A stretch of 64,000 nt of DNA from an uncultured Poribacteria bacterium. Lineage in GTDB: Bacteria; Poribacteria; WGA-4E; WGA-3G. The stretch is from contig OX639973.1 in the NCBI GenBank assembly GCA_951828385.1, positions 4,827,200-4,891,199 of the forward strand, written 5' to 3'. The position numbers were made by a program, and so were the translations under genes. Positions 45,131 to 53,683 of the stretch are shown piece by piece. Positions within the stretch are counted from its first letter, which is position 1; every line of letters begins with the position of its first letter. A model generated the notes under the pieces. It saw nothing but the letters and a program-made list of their open reading frames with translations. It did not search any database and had not been told where the DNA came from.

Positions 45131-45904
45131 CTATGCTTGTATCATCGCTCGAAATGTTTGGGTGAATTCGCAGCTGCGCGCAATGCTCGCGATATCTTCC
45201 ATCTTATATTGGACGACCAACGGGCCGGAAAAACCGATTTCCTTCAAACCTCGCGCAAACGTCTCAAAATCGAAAACGCCGCCACCGGGTTCACCACGGT
45301 TGCTCCCCGATACATGTACATCGCCGAGGCATGCCTTCATCGCGTGTGCCGCTGCGTGTGGTTCCGCGCCATCGTTGAAAAGGTGATACGTATCGCACGT
45401 CAGGTAGACGGACAATCCTGTGTCCTCAATGAATTGAATACCTTCGCGATAGTTATCAAGCGGACACCCTTTTTCAAACTCCAATGCGATCTTCATTCCA
45501 TTTTCAGCGCAGGGGACTATCATCTGGGACAGGTTATCGGCGAGCGCGTCCAGAGACGCTTCTCGCGAAACACCTTCTGATGGATTCACCCACACGCCAA
45601 TAACGTCAGCCTGGAATCTTCGGGCAACTTCGAGTACAATTTCAAAGTGTTGCAATGCTTCGCTTTTACGGGCTGGTGTTGTCAAGATATGGTTGCCGAA
45701 ACCGATTGTCGGTGCAACGAGTCCGTGTTTCTCAGCGAGGTTCACCGCATCGTCTATCTCCGCCGTGGAAAGTTCACCAAGAAAACCGGAATGTACAGGA
45801 ATATTGATACCTTCGTAGCCTGCTTCGGCGACGAGATCAAAAATCTCGGCACGCGTAAACTTACCTAATGTGCCAGCATAAGGATCGTAACAGACAGTTA
45901 ACAT
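45131..45904 (-). CDS. Sugar phosphate isomerase/epimerase-like TIM barrel
   Basis: The 257-residue protein fits the xylose-isomerase-like TIM-barrel (AP endonuclease 2) family: 'FDLVAEAGYEGINIPVHS', 'CAENGMKIALEFEKG' with the metal-binding Glu, 'VYLTCDTYHLFNDG' (Asp/His), 'CLGDVHVSGSNRGEPGGG' (His) and 'GFSGPLVVQYKM'. It probably isomerises or epimerises a sugar or inositol derivative; substrate unknown. It overlaps the end of the preceding small gene by 7 bases. Such genes are amplified in Poribacteria- and planctomycete-like genomes. Confidence 0.82.
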   Translation of the reverse strand: MLTVCYDPYAGTLGKFTRAEIFDLVAEAGYEGINIPVHSGFLGELSTAEIDDAVNLAEKHGLVAPTIGFGNHILTTPARKSEALQHFEIVLEVARRFQADVIGVWVNPSEGVSREASLDALADNLSQMIVPCAENGMKIALEFEKGCPLDNYREGIQFIEDTGLSVYLTCDTYHLFNDGAEPHAAAHAMKACLGDVHVSGSNRGEPGGGVFDFETFARGLKEIGFSGPLVVQYKMEDIASIARSCEFTQTFRAMIQA

Positions 45905-46128
45905 GTTTCCTCACTTGAATCCGTTTCTTTTGATAGTGGATACGGATCTTCTGTTGTCAGTTCACCATTCGGGAGTTCATAATATAGGTGTCCGTTGATA
46001 TCATACACGTTTGGAATCCCTTTTTTGCGGTTCTCTTCTTGTGCCCTTTTTGCGGCGCGATTGCCAATCTGCAAGAACTCCAGTGTTCGTTTGTAAATAT
46101 CAACGGAATCTAATTCATCTTGATGCAT
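45898..46128 (-). CDS. Small protein paired with a zeta-like toxin remnant (possible antitoxin)
   Basis: The 76-residue protein has a helical 'EFLQIGNRAAKRAQEENRK' followed by 'GIPNVYDINGHLYYELPNGEL', a short beta-hairpin pattern that I associate with small partners of zeta-type kinases. Its ATG overlaps the stop of the upstream kinase fragment by one base, so the two were a coupled pair. With the kinase truncated it may be an orphan. The antitoxin role is inference. It overlaps the isomerase gene downstream by 7 bases. Confidence 0.55.
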   Translation of the reverse strand: MHQDELDSVDIYKRTLEFLQIGNRAAKRAQEENRKKGIPNVYDINGHLYYELPNGELTTEDPYPLSKETDSSEETC

Positions 46129-46433
46129 TATGCACCTCCATTGCGAATGTCTTGCATAAACAGTTCAAAGAAATCTTCATTTATTACTTTAACCTGATTG
46201 CCTTTACCAATTGCGGTTTCCTGAAAATGTCCAGTAGAATTGTAGAACAGATGCCACTCATCCACTAAATTTCTATAAATGTGCCAAAAGTTATGCTTGC
46301 TCCGATAAAACCGACGCACGACATCTTCGGTTGGCACGTGGTGTCCGCCTGCTTCTACCCGATTTCGCACACGAGCAACGCTTGTTTCAGGGGATTTGAG
46401 AAAAATAAAGACGATTATTACATTTTTTGACAA
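46128..46433 (-). pseudogene. C-terminal fragment of a zeta-toxin-like kinase
   Basis: The 101-residue frame (TTG start) reads 'IFLKSPETSVARVRNRVEAGGHHVPTEDV' then 'RRFYRSKHNFWHIYRNLVDEW', the second half of zeta-toxin/P-loop kinases. The N-terminal half with the Walker A motif is missing: an in-frame TGA lies 4-5 codons upstream of the TTG and the radical-SAM gene ends only 29 bp away. It cannot bind ATP and is a remnant, unless a very short product is functional. Its stop overlaps the next ATG. Confidence 0.65.
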
Positions 46434-46462
46434 AATTGTGCCCTTTCACTCAGGAGGTTGGC

Positions 46463-47761
46463 TTACCTTTTGTTTAAACAGCACTGCTTATACTTCCGAC
46501 CGCTACCACACGGACACGGTGAGTTCCGTCCGACTTTCTGTGAGACTTGTGAGGCTATCGCGGTGTTGGCTTGTGCTTTTTCCTGTCGCCGCTGCCGTAG
46601 GGTTGGTATGATACTGTTCGCGGGGCGTCCTGCCTGCAGCGCAGCAGCCATCATCTTCATCGGTTCGTCAATATGATTGAAAAATTGCTTATAGCCAGCG
46701 CAGAGGTAGTTCAAGCCGTCTTCACCCGTAGGCGTTTTGATGAAACGATTTTTCGGACAACCGCCATTACAGACAAACTTCACTTCGCAGCTGCGGCAGT
46801 ATTCGGGGAGCGTGTCCCGTTTATCTGTGCCGAATTTGCGTTGGAACGTCGAATCTACCATCTCCGCGACAGTGTTCTCCGCAATGTTTCCAACGTGATA
46901 GTCAGGCGTAACGAAATGGTCACAGGAGTAGAGGTCGCCGTTATGCTCAATTGCGAGTGCATCACCGCAGGTCTCATTGAAAACGCAGAGGCTGGGGTTA
47001 TAACCCAACCACGCCTCCAACGCAACATCGAAAATTTGTACAAAAATTCTGCCGATGTCGTTCACTACCCACTCATCGAAAATCGCACAAAGGAATTTAC
47101 CGTACTGTCGTGCCGTGACAGAGCGTGGGGTCACATTCTTCCCACCAAAATTCTCAACCGCAGGGATAAACTGCATAAATTCCGCACCAAGTTCTTTGAA
47201 GTAGTTATAAACTTCTTTCGGATACTCGGCATTGTGCTTATTCACGACACACAGAATATTATAGTCGACCTTGTGCTGCTGTAAGATGCGCAAACCACGG
47301 ATTACCTGATCGGACGATGGACGCCCGCGTTTGTCGTAGCGGTACTTATCGTGAATCTCTGGCGGTCCGTCAATACTTACGCCGATCAAGAATTTGTTCC
47401 GTTTGAAAAATTCTCCCCATTCATCGTCAAGGAGTGTGGCGTTCGTTTGAAACGAATTCTGGATCTGCATACCCGGACGGCGGTATTTCTGTTGGTATCG
47501 GATCGCTTGGCGGAAGAAGTCTACACCCATCAGCGTAGGTTCGCCGCCTTGCCATGCGAACGTAACTTCATTAACTTCTTGTGCCTCAATGTACTGCTTA
47601 ACGTAATTCTCCAGGACTTCGTCATCCATCCGAAAGGATCGCGTTTCCGGATAGAGCTTTTCTTTATCGAGATAGAAGCAGTATTCGCAATCCAGATTAC
47701 ATATTGGCCCGATCGGCTTTGTCATCACATGAAATGCGCGCGGTGTGTTGTGTTGAACCAT
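46463..47761 (-). CDS. Radical-SAM/SPASM enzyme of the anaerobic sulfatase-maturase type with SEC-C tail
   Basis: The 432-residue enzyme has the radical-SAM cluster C21-xxx-C25-xx-C28 ('CNLDCEYCFY'), 'WQGGEPTLMG', 'FQTNATLLDD' and the SPASM domain with its auxiliary-cluster cysteines ('CGDALAIEHNGDLYSCDHF', 'CRSCEVKFVCNGGCPKNRF'). This order matches anSME, which oxidises Cys or Ser of sulfatases to formylglycine. The last 25 residues add a SEC-C zinc motif ('SPCPCGSGRKYKQCC'), unusual for anSME. No sulfatase gene lies in the window. Closest alternative is another SPASM peptide-modifying enzyme. Confidence 0.85.
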   Translation of the reverse strand: MVQHNTPRAFHVMTKPIGPICNLDCEYCFYLDKEKLYPETRSFRMDDEVLENYVKQYIEAQEVNEVTFAWQGGEPTLMGVDFFRQAIRYQQKYRRPGMQIQNSFQTNATLLDDEWGEFFKRNKFLIGVSIDGPPEIHDKYRYDKRGRPSSDQVIRGLRILQQHKVDYNILCVVNKHNAEYPKEVYNYFKELGAEFMQFIPAVENFGGKNVTPRSVTARQYGKFLCAIFDEWVVNDIGRIFVQIFDVALEAWLGYNPSLCVFNETCGDALAIEHNGDLYSCDHFVTPDYHVGNIAENTVAEMVDSTFQRKFGTDKRDTLPEYCRSCEVKFVCNGGCPKNRFIKTPTGEDGLNYLCAGYKQFFNHIDEPMKMMAAALQAGRPANSIIPTLRQRRQEKAQANTAIASQVSQKVGRNSPCPCGSGRKYKQCCLNKR

Positions 47762-47895
47762 CTGATTGTCCCCTTTTCACCTAACCTCATAGCGTACGCT
47801 CAAAGATGTCATAAAGTTTAGCATATCTCACGCGAATCTACAAGAAAAAAATAGAGATTCGTTTTGATTGCCGATCCACTACATCGGAAATCCTT

Positions 47896-47924
47896 TTGGA
47901 AAAAGAAAAGAGATATGATATAAT
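47896..47924 (+). promoter_or_regulatory. Promoter of the LamG protein gene
   Basis: TTGGAA (47896-47901) and TATAAT (47919-47924), spacer 17 bp, about 100 bp before the ATG. Confidence 0.5.
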
Positions 47925-48024
47925 AAATACATTGTATGAAGGGAAGATGGGAGAACTTGTTATCCTGACATCTTAAAACTGTTATTATTTGTTTCAAGAA
48001 AATTTTGAACATGGAGGCGTTAAA

Positions 48025-48795
48025 ATGAAATTACTAACCTCAAGCTTTGTGTTACTTTTATGTCTTTGCGCTGTTTCATTGGCACTGGAAGAAGATGATC
48101 CAGCGATTGTTGGTGTATGGCTCTTTGAAGGCGATGTTAAAGACGTGTCAGGCAACGGTAATGATGGAAAGATTGTCGGCAATTTTAAATTTGAGAACGG
48201 TAAATTCGGTAAGGCAGTCGTCGCTGGAGGCGGCGGCAGTATTGATGTTCAAGATTCAAAAAGCCTCCAGAGTGTCAGCGACGAATTGACCGTAGCGGCT
48301 TGGTTCCGAGTCGATGCCGACTCAGATACCGGTGTCAGAAAAAATGGTGCGTACTTGCTGGAAGATCAGTCTGGTGGCGAACCTATCCCTGACGGTTTCT
48401 CATTCCGGGTCTGGACATCCGACGGTATTACACCCGGATTCTACGGCAAAACAGAACTCGAACAGGGAACGTGGTACCATGTTGCGGGGACGTATGACGG
48501 CTTAAACGTTGAGATGTACGTCGATGGTGAACCGGAAAGTGAAAAGGGCGCGTTGGATTCCGCTAAGGCGGATTGGAAACCGCAATGGAACGGTAAGGTC
48601 GCTGCGGGTCAGGTGCTTCAACTCAAATTCGGTCCAGAATCGTTTACCGGTGGTATTGACGAGATTGTGATTCTCAGCCGTGCCCTTGAGCAGGCGGAAA
48701 TTGAACAACTCCTGAACGGTTGGGAGGACGCTTTCGCCGTTGAGCCGGAAGGAAAATTGGCAACAACGTGGGGAAGAGTGAAGGCTGCCCGATAA
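48025..48795 (+). CDS. Secreted LamG/concanavalin-like domain protein
   Basis: The 256-residue protein has a signal peptide ending near 'AVSLALEE' and a LamG-3/concanavalin A-like lectin domain: 'VGVWLFEGDVKDVSGNGNDG', 'LTVAAWFRVDAD', 'TWYHVAGTYDG', 'MYVDGE' and 'GGIDEIVILSRALEQAEI'. The C-terminus 'VEPEGKLATTWGRVKAAR' is a tail I associate with Poribacteria LamG proteins. It probably binds carbohydrate outside the cell. I chose ATG 48025, which has GGAGG 8 nt upstream, over a TTG 12 codons earlier. No catalytic domain. Confidence 0.85.
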   Translation: MKLLTSSFVLLLCLCAVSLALEEDDPAIVGVWLFEGDVKDVSGNGNDGKIVGNFKFENGKFGKAVVAGGGGSIDVQDSKSLQSVSDELTVAAWFRVDADSDTGVRKNGAYLLEDQSGGEPIPDGFSFRVWTSDGITPGFYGKTELEQGTWYHVAGTYDGLNVEMYVDGEPESEKGALDSAKADWKPQWNGKVAAGQVLQLKFGPESFTGGIDEIVILSRALEQAEIEQLLNGWEDAFAVEPEGKLATTWGRVKAAR

Positions 48796-48857
48796 TTTAT
48801 AGTGAATCCGAAAAATAAATAGACACATTCGTAGCACAAACTTCCAGTTTGGGTTTC

Positions 48858-48890
48858 CAGTCTGAATACCTGTTATAGGTATTCAGACTG
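48858..48890. repeat. Perfect hairpin, 14-bp stem
   Basis: CAGTCTGAATACCT and AGGTATTCAGACTG enclose the 5-base loop 'gttat'. It lies 60 bp after the LamG gene and could act as a terminator-like structure, but no T run follows. Confidence 0.8.
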
Positions 48891-48952
48891 TTTGAGAGTG
48901 CCCAATTAATTATAGGTTTTACTATAATCAGTAAAGCAGGTACATTTTCGCT

Positions 48953-48985
48953 GTGCGAGGACACGCGCAAGTGCGGTCCTCGCAC
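48953..48985. repeat. Hairpin downstream of the methyltransferase gene
   Basis: GTGCGAGGAC (48953-48962) and GTCCTCGCAC (48976-48985), 10-bp stem. It lies 15 bp past the minus-strand methyltransferase stop and could terminate it, or be another dispersed repeat. Confidence 0.65.
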
Positions 48986-48999
48986 AATATTTTTGTCGT

Positions 49000-50511
49000 T
49001 CAATCAAACGCCAAAATCTTCTTAATCTTACCCGGCTGTGCCCAATTGCATTTTCCCGCACCATTGAGTTGCCGCAACAAAGTCGGAATCTCTGGATCCT
49101 CAAGGGCGGTCTTAATCCGTTGCGCGTCATGTGCAGTCCAACACGGAATGAATGCGTGCATTGCCTGATTCCCTTGCCACATCTGTCCCTCTACACTGCT
49201 CAGCACTACCGGCGTAAAATCACTTTTCCCGTATGCCTGCCAGATCACTTTAAAAGGCGCGAACGAATATGGTCCCACACCAAGCAGTGCCCACCAGTTA
49301 CCTCTATTCATAGCAGATCGGAGAAGTGTTCCTTTACGGGATTTTAGCACCTCTTCGGCATTCTTAAGATACGCCTTCAAAGTGTTCCACTGTTCGATTT
49401 CTGCTGATATGAGCGGTTTCCCAGTTTGCGGATCGTACGGCAACAGGATCCACTTACACGGTAAAGATATATTTTGCCGCCATATCTCTTTTGTTGCGAG
49501 TGGATATAGAAATTGTTCAGGGAGATGTGAAGGTTTGTGATCAAAGATGAAGACACTATTTGCGCCGCATGTATTCACACCCTGTCGCGGTTTTTGCTCT
49601 GGCGACAGTCTGACTTCAAGCGTCGTGTCCATATTCAGTTCATCAAGGTCTTTCACAATCCGCCACGGATCTGTCGGGTTTTCGAGCGGCAGTGCCTTAT
49701 GTTCAACCCATTCACTGTCCGACTCCTTGAAATACGAGACTGGAAAATCCTGCCGTGTGTCTCCACAAAATTTAGCGCAACAGTACGAAGTGCCAACACT
49801 GTCAAATACTTTCGTCGATGTGAATTCATAAACCGTGTCTATGGCGAAATCTCTGTGGGAAACGATCCCGTTTCGCGTAGACCTTGCACTATAATTCCGA
49901 AATCCACTATGGGCACCGTCGCCAAAAAAGAGAGAAGTAGGCAGATAGAAATATCCCACGCCATTCTCTCTGAGCAATCTTCCCAAAGCAACCTTCAGTA
50001 CCAGTGCCGCTATATCCGTCCGAGAAGAACCGAGGAGCGTCTTCTGTCTATCTGGCACAAGTTCTTCTTGAAGGAAAAAAGGTTGGACACGCGCCTTATA
50101 TGCTGTCGGTAAATTTCCGAAGTTTGCCCACGGCGGATTCCCAACGAGAATGTCGTATTTTCCCGCATGCGCCTCCGTAATAACATCTTGGCAGAAGATT
50201 TGAGAGGTAGGGAAGTCAACGCTAAACTCTCGTTTGACGTTTTCTCTAAACCGTTCAAGATGCGATGGGACTATCTCGATAAGCGTTAACTGTGACAGGC
50301 GTTCAGGCGTAATAGCAATCCCTTTTTGCCTCGCAATATGGAGCATTGCAAGCGGGAACGCACCCTTTCCTGCAGTGGGATCGCAAATATGCGCGCCATC
50401 AAGCCACGCATCAAAGATGCCCCATCTATTGATGAGCCACTCTGCCCATTTCAAAGGTGTAAAAACCTGTCCGATACTGTTGTTTGCTAAGTGAGAGGTG
50501 TCTGTTTTCAT
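49000..50511 (-). CDS. N6-adenine DNA methyltransferase with target-recognition domain
   Basis: The 503-residue protein opens with 'GQVFTPLKWAEWLINRW', typical of gamma-type adenine methyltransferases, then motif I 'DPTAGKGAF' (44-52) and NPPW (125-128). The second half ('QGVNTCGANSVFIF', then 'LYPLATKEIW') matches the TaqI/Type IIG-like target-recognition region. There is no nuclease motif in the protein. Neighbouring genes do not include an obvious cognate restriction enzyme, so it may be an orphan or part of a split system with a nuclease elsewhere. No clear ribosome binding site. Divergent from the HDAC-family gene. Confidence 0.82.
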   Translation of the reverse strand: MKTDTSHLANNSIGQVFTPLKWAEWLINRWGIFDAWLDGAHICDPTAGKGAFPLAMLHIARQKGIAITPERLSQLTLIEIVPSHLERFRENVKREFSVDFPTSQIFCQDVITEAHAGKYDILVGNPPWANFGNLPTAYKARVQPFFLQEELVPDRQKTLLGSSRTDIAALVLKVALGRLLRENGVGYFYLPTSLFFGDGAHSGFRNYSARSTRNGIVSHRDFAIDTVYEFTSTKVFDSVGTSYCCAKFCGDTRQDFPVSYFKESDSEWVEHKALPLENPTDPWRIVKDLDELNMDTTLEVRLSPEQKPRQGVNTCGANSVFIFDHKPSHLPEQFLYPLATKEIWRQNISLPCKWILLPYDPQTGKPLISAEIEQWNTLKAYLKNAEEVLKSRKGTLLRSAMNRGNWWALLGVGPYSFAPFKVIWQAYGKSDFTPVVLSSVEGQMWQGNQAMHAFIPCWTAHDAQRIKTALEDPEIPTLLRQLNGAGKCNWAQPGKIKKILAFD

Positions 50512-50663
50512 TCGTGGTAATTTTGAGTTGTTTTATTTCAATTTTATGTTATAGTGACAAGGGGTCATGGAAAAGACATATTGGTATAAATGTTACGTGG
50601 TGATGAGATATATCCTATCATATATTCAAATGCCACAGTCAACTTTTTTATAAAGGCAAAGAG

Positions 50664-51611
50664 ATGGACATGACACAAAAAACAGGTTTCGCCTACCATC
50701 CAGACTACCTGAATCACGACACCGGCCCGGGACATCCTGAACGACCGGATCGGTTACGTTCAAGTTTGGCAGCACTTCAACAAAGCAGTGTATGGGATCA
50801 ATTGCACCAGATTGAACCGACTCCGGCGAGCGTTGAGCAGATCGCTTACGCGCATAACCCTGCTTATAGTGAATATATCCGACAACACTGTGAAAAAGAA
50901 ATTCCGCTCACCTACGACACGACCGTCGGATTTGAATCGTTTGATATTGCATTGCTTTCAACAGGCGGTGTCCTGCGTGCAGCAGATGCAGTCGCAACCG
51001 GTGAGGTGAAAAACGCTTTCGCAATGGTACGTCCGCCGGGACACCATGCCACCCCGGGACAGAGTATGGGATTCTGTCTATTTAACAACATCGCGATTAC
51101 GGCACGCTATCTCCAACGGGAACACGGGGTCGGGAAAGTCGCGATTGTAGATTGGGATGTCCATCACGGCAACGGCACGCAAGACATTTTCTATGAAGAT
51201 GAATCCGTCTTCTTTTTTTCTATCCACCAATCGCCGCTCTACCCCGGCACGGGTTCAAGTCGCGAGCGCGGTAGCGGAAAGGGAGGCGGCACGACGCTAA
51301 ACGTACCGATGCCTGCCGGAAGTGGCGACGCCGAATACGTCAAAGTCTTTACGGATATTCTCATCCCGGCACTCCGAGACTTCTCACCAGAATTTCTATT
51401 AATTTCAGCAGGTTTTGATGCACACTACCTCGATCCGCTCGCCGGCACTGAACTCACAGCAGGCGGATTCGCTACACTCACAGACCTGATGCTTGAACTT
51501 GCCGATGAAACCGCATCAGGGCGCGTTGTCTCCGCGTTGGAAGGTGGTTATAGTTTAGAAGGTATATCTGAATCCGTCGTCACACATGTGGAACGATTGG
51601 CTAAAGTGTGA
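50664..51611 (+). CDS. Histone deacetylase-family (AcuC/APAH-like) hydrolase
   Basis: The 315-residue zinc amidohydrolase has the family motifs 'HPERPDRL', 'RPPGHHA' (catalytic His pair), 'GFCLFNNIAI', 'VDWDVHHGNGTQ' (zinc Asp/His), 'LISAGFDAH' (zinc Asp) and 'LEGGYS' before the end. It should remove acetyl groups from lysine, acetylpolyamine or a related amide. Its last 230 bases are present a second time, diverged, at 53411-53654 on the far side of the ATPase gene. Confidence 0.88.
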   Translation: MDMTQKTGFAYHPDYLNHDTGPGHPERPDRLRSSLAALQQSSVWDQLHQIEPTPASVEQIAYAHNPAYSEYIRQHCEKEIPLTYDTTVGFESFDIALLSTGGVLRAADAVATGEVKNAFAMVRPPGHHATPGQSMGFCLFNNIAITARYLQREHGVGKVAIVDWDVHHGNGTQDIFYEDESVFFFSIHQSPLYPGTGSSRERGSGKGGGTTLNVPMPAGSGDAEYVKVFTDILIPALRDFSPEFLLISAGFDAHYLDPLAGTELTAGGFATLTDLMLELADETASGRVVSALEGGYSLEGISESVVTHVERLAKV

Positions 51612-51643
51612 CGCAAGTGTTCAGTTCTGATTGCCTTGTCGCA

Positions 51644-53257
51644 TTAGGTGTGGAATGTCGAGGGGGCTTCTTGTAACACAGGGATGACATAACTCCGAAG
51701 CGTCAAACCTGACACCGTTTCTGTTTCTACAATCGGCTCTGGATTTTGACGGTGATCGAAGACAATATAATAACCCTCCGTTGCGTCCTCCGATTTCAGA
51801 TAGGCAGCGAGCTGTTGCTTTCCTGCTGCATAGCGGCGCGCCCCTTCCCAAATCTTGGTTTCAACGATGTATTTCTGTTGGTTGTGAAGGATAAGCAGGT
51901 CAAGTCTGCCTCGCCCGGTTGGTACTTCAAGGAACATCGTTCCCCCCACAGTGCGTACAAACTGGTCGAGATAAGCATAAAGCAGATGTTGTCCGATGTA
52001 TTCTTGTGGCGTATCTGGGACCTGTAGGATGCGGAACCCGGCGCGGGCGATGAATGCCCGGAAGTTTTCAAGGAGCTGCCCCATCTCAATCTGTCGTCCA
52101 CTCGGAGTTAGATAATCAATAAAATTGGTGTCGGTGTCTTCGGAGAAATAATCGTCCTCTAATCCGTTAAATAGCGGTTTGAAAGCTTGGAAGATGCGGT
52201 GTTGATAGATCGGATTGACAATTTCACACATACCGTCAGCACCTGCTCTGATAACTCCATAAATGGCGAGTTCATTCATGAGCTCATTGTCTAAACTGAA
52301 GGGTATGCCTCTCTCATAAGAGATAATTCGCATGAGGAGACTTTCAAATTGACGTTCTTTGCGGATATTGGTAAGCAGATGATCAATGTTAGTGTTCCGT
52401 TCTCGAAGGAGCTGCGTATATGCTTGTGCAAAGTGCCCCATCCTAATCATCTCAGTTTTGGGAACACCGAGTTCTGTGGTGAGAATCTGTCCGAACCGAT
52501 TAACGAGGAAGGGTTGTCCAGCAGTTTGTCTGTGAATAGATTCAATCACCTCGGGGGCAAAGGGTTGCCCGACTTCGTCGGTATATTGTTCAAAGAGGTC
52601 GCGCACTTGTTCCCGAGTAAAGCTCGGCAGATGAAATTCATCTTGGATATTGAAGGGTGAGATAGACCGGTCGTAGTTGAGTTGTGCGATGTTTTTGACG
52701 CCTACAATACCAACGCTATATAAACATCGTTCGTCCTCGAAATGGTAGATGTGGCGGAGTGTATGAAGAAAATCACTAACAGCGGCTGGGGGAATGCCAT
52801 CAAACTCGTCAATGATGAAGACGATTCTCTGCTCACTATATTCAATCGCCAGTAAACTCGCGAAATCTTCAAAAAATTCCATCATTGAACCGTGATGGCT
52901 GAATTTAGCGTTATCCAAGAATTGCGTCAACGCTTCAGAAAGGACGTGGCGGCGTTTCTGGAAAACGTTTTTAATCTGTTTGCGGATCCTTCTACAAAGC
53001 AATTCGTAAAAATCGGAAGGCGAGAGGTTTTTATAGATATCAAAACTGAGCTGGATCGAAAAATAGGTTGGATCTTCCGCGGCGAGTGTCGCGAGTGCCA
53101 ATCGGAAAAACGTTGTCTTGCCCGTCTGGCGCGGCGCGAAAAGGACGATGTACCGTCCATCTTTCATGCGGTTGATGAAATCTTTAACCTCTTCGGTGCG
53201 TGGAACAACATAATGCCGGTCGGTTTGTACCGAACCTTGGGTACCAAACGTTCGCAT
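51644..53257 (-). CDS. AAA-like ATPase with C-terminal PD-(D/E)XK domain
   Basis: The 537-residue protein belongs to the AAA-like (P-loop, PDDEXK-fused) group. It has 'PRTEEVKDFINRMKDGRYIVLFAPRQTGKTT' with Walker A GKTT (residues about 42-53), Walker B 'RIVFIIDEFDG', and a winged-helix-like middle. The C-terminus has a nuclease core: 'GRGRLDLLILHNQQ' then 'KYIVETKIWEG' (D...E-x-K). Such proteins are often found in many copies and near mobile or defence genes; their role is unknown. AAAGGAG lies 8 nt before the ATG. It lies convergent to the HDAC-family gene, between the complete gene and the extra 3' copy. Confidence 0.82.
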   Translation of the reverse strand: MRTFGTQGSVQTDRHYVVPRTEEVKDFINRMKDGRYIVLFAPRQTGKTTFFRLALATLAAEDPTYFSIQLSFDIYKNLSPSDFYELLCRRIRKQIKNVFQKRRHVLSEALTQFLDNAKFSHHGSMMEFFEDFASLLAIEYSEQRIVFIIDEFDGIPPAAVSDFLHTLRHIYHFEDERCLYSVGIVGVKNIAQLNYDRSISPFNIQDEFHLPSFTREQVRDLFEQYTDEVGQPFAPEVIESIHRQTAGQPFLVNRFGQILTTELGVPKTEMIRMGHFAQAYTQLLRERNTNIDHLLTNIRKERQFESLLMRIISYERGIPFSLDNELMNELAIYGVIRAGADGMCEIVNPIYQHRIFQAFKPLFNGLEDDYFSEDTDTNFIDYLTPSGRQIEMGQLLENFRAFIARAGFRILQVPDTPQEYIGQHLLYAYLDQFVRTVGGTMFLEVPTGRGRLDLLILHNQQKYIVETKIWEGARRYAAGKQQLAAYLKSEDATEGYYIVFDHRQNPEPIVETETVSGLTLRSYVIPVLQEAPSTFHT

Positions 53258-53350
53258 CGCTTTCTCCTTTCAATCAGTTTTAATCAGATTGTACCCCAAA
53301 AATGAGCATTTGTCAACAGCGAAATTTACACTATTTCTTCAAAAAAATTA

Positions 53351-53378
53351 TTGACTTCCTTATGGTTTCTGATATAAT
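53351..53378 (+). promoter_or_regulatory. Orphan promoter before the HDAC-family fragment
   Basis: TTGACT (53351-53356) and TATAAT (53373-53378), spacer 16 bp, pointing at a fragment that cannot encode a working enzyme. Confidence 0.45.
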
Positions 53379-53410
53379 TTCCTTCGGATGGTAACATCTC
53401 CTTAAAATTC

Positions 53411-53654
53411 TGAAGACTTCTCACCAGAATTCTTGTTAATCTCCGCGGGTTTCGACGCTCACTACCTCGATCCATTGGCTGGCACTGAACTCACAGCGAA
53501 CGGATTCGCCACACTCACAGACCTGATGCTTGCGTTTGCTGAGGAAACTACATCAGGACGCGTCGTCTCTGCATTAGAGGGGGGTTATAGTTTAGAAGGT
53601 ATATCTGAGTCTGTCGTGGCGCATGTTGAACGGTTGGCGAAAAAGGGCAGTTGA
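53411..53654 (+). pseudogene. Duplicated 3' end of the HDAC-family gene
   Basis: From 'agacttctcaccagaatt' onward this stretch matches 51383-51611, the end of the complete gene. It encodes 'LISAGFDAHYLDPLAGTELT' through 'LEGGYSLEGISESVV' with about ten residue changes in 75 and mostly synonymous base differences. It lacks the first three quarters of the enzyme including the catalytic His pair, so it is a remnant. Confidence 0.85.
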
Positions 53655-53683
53655 AAATTGACACCAGCATCTCACGCATTAAG

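Noticed and set aside
46396-47821. Plus-strand frames of up to 203 codons
   Set aside because: They are antisense to the radical-SAM gene, which carries all expected motifs.
48858-48890. Intrinsic terminator of the LamG gene
   Set aside because: The 14-bp stem is perfect but no T run follows; listed only as a hairpin.
49000-53257. Complete restriction or BREX-like system made of the methyltransferase and the ATPase-nuclease
   Set aside because: The genes are separated by the HDAC-family gene, are not in one operon, and no BREX or DISARM core gene is present.
53433-53654. Independent small gene
   Set aside because: It is the duplicated end of the HDAC-family gene and lacks the catalytic part.
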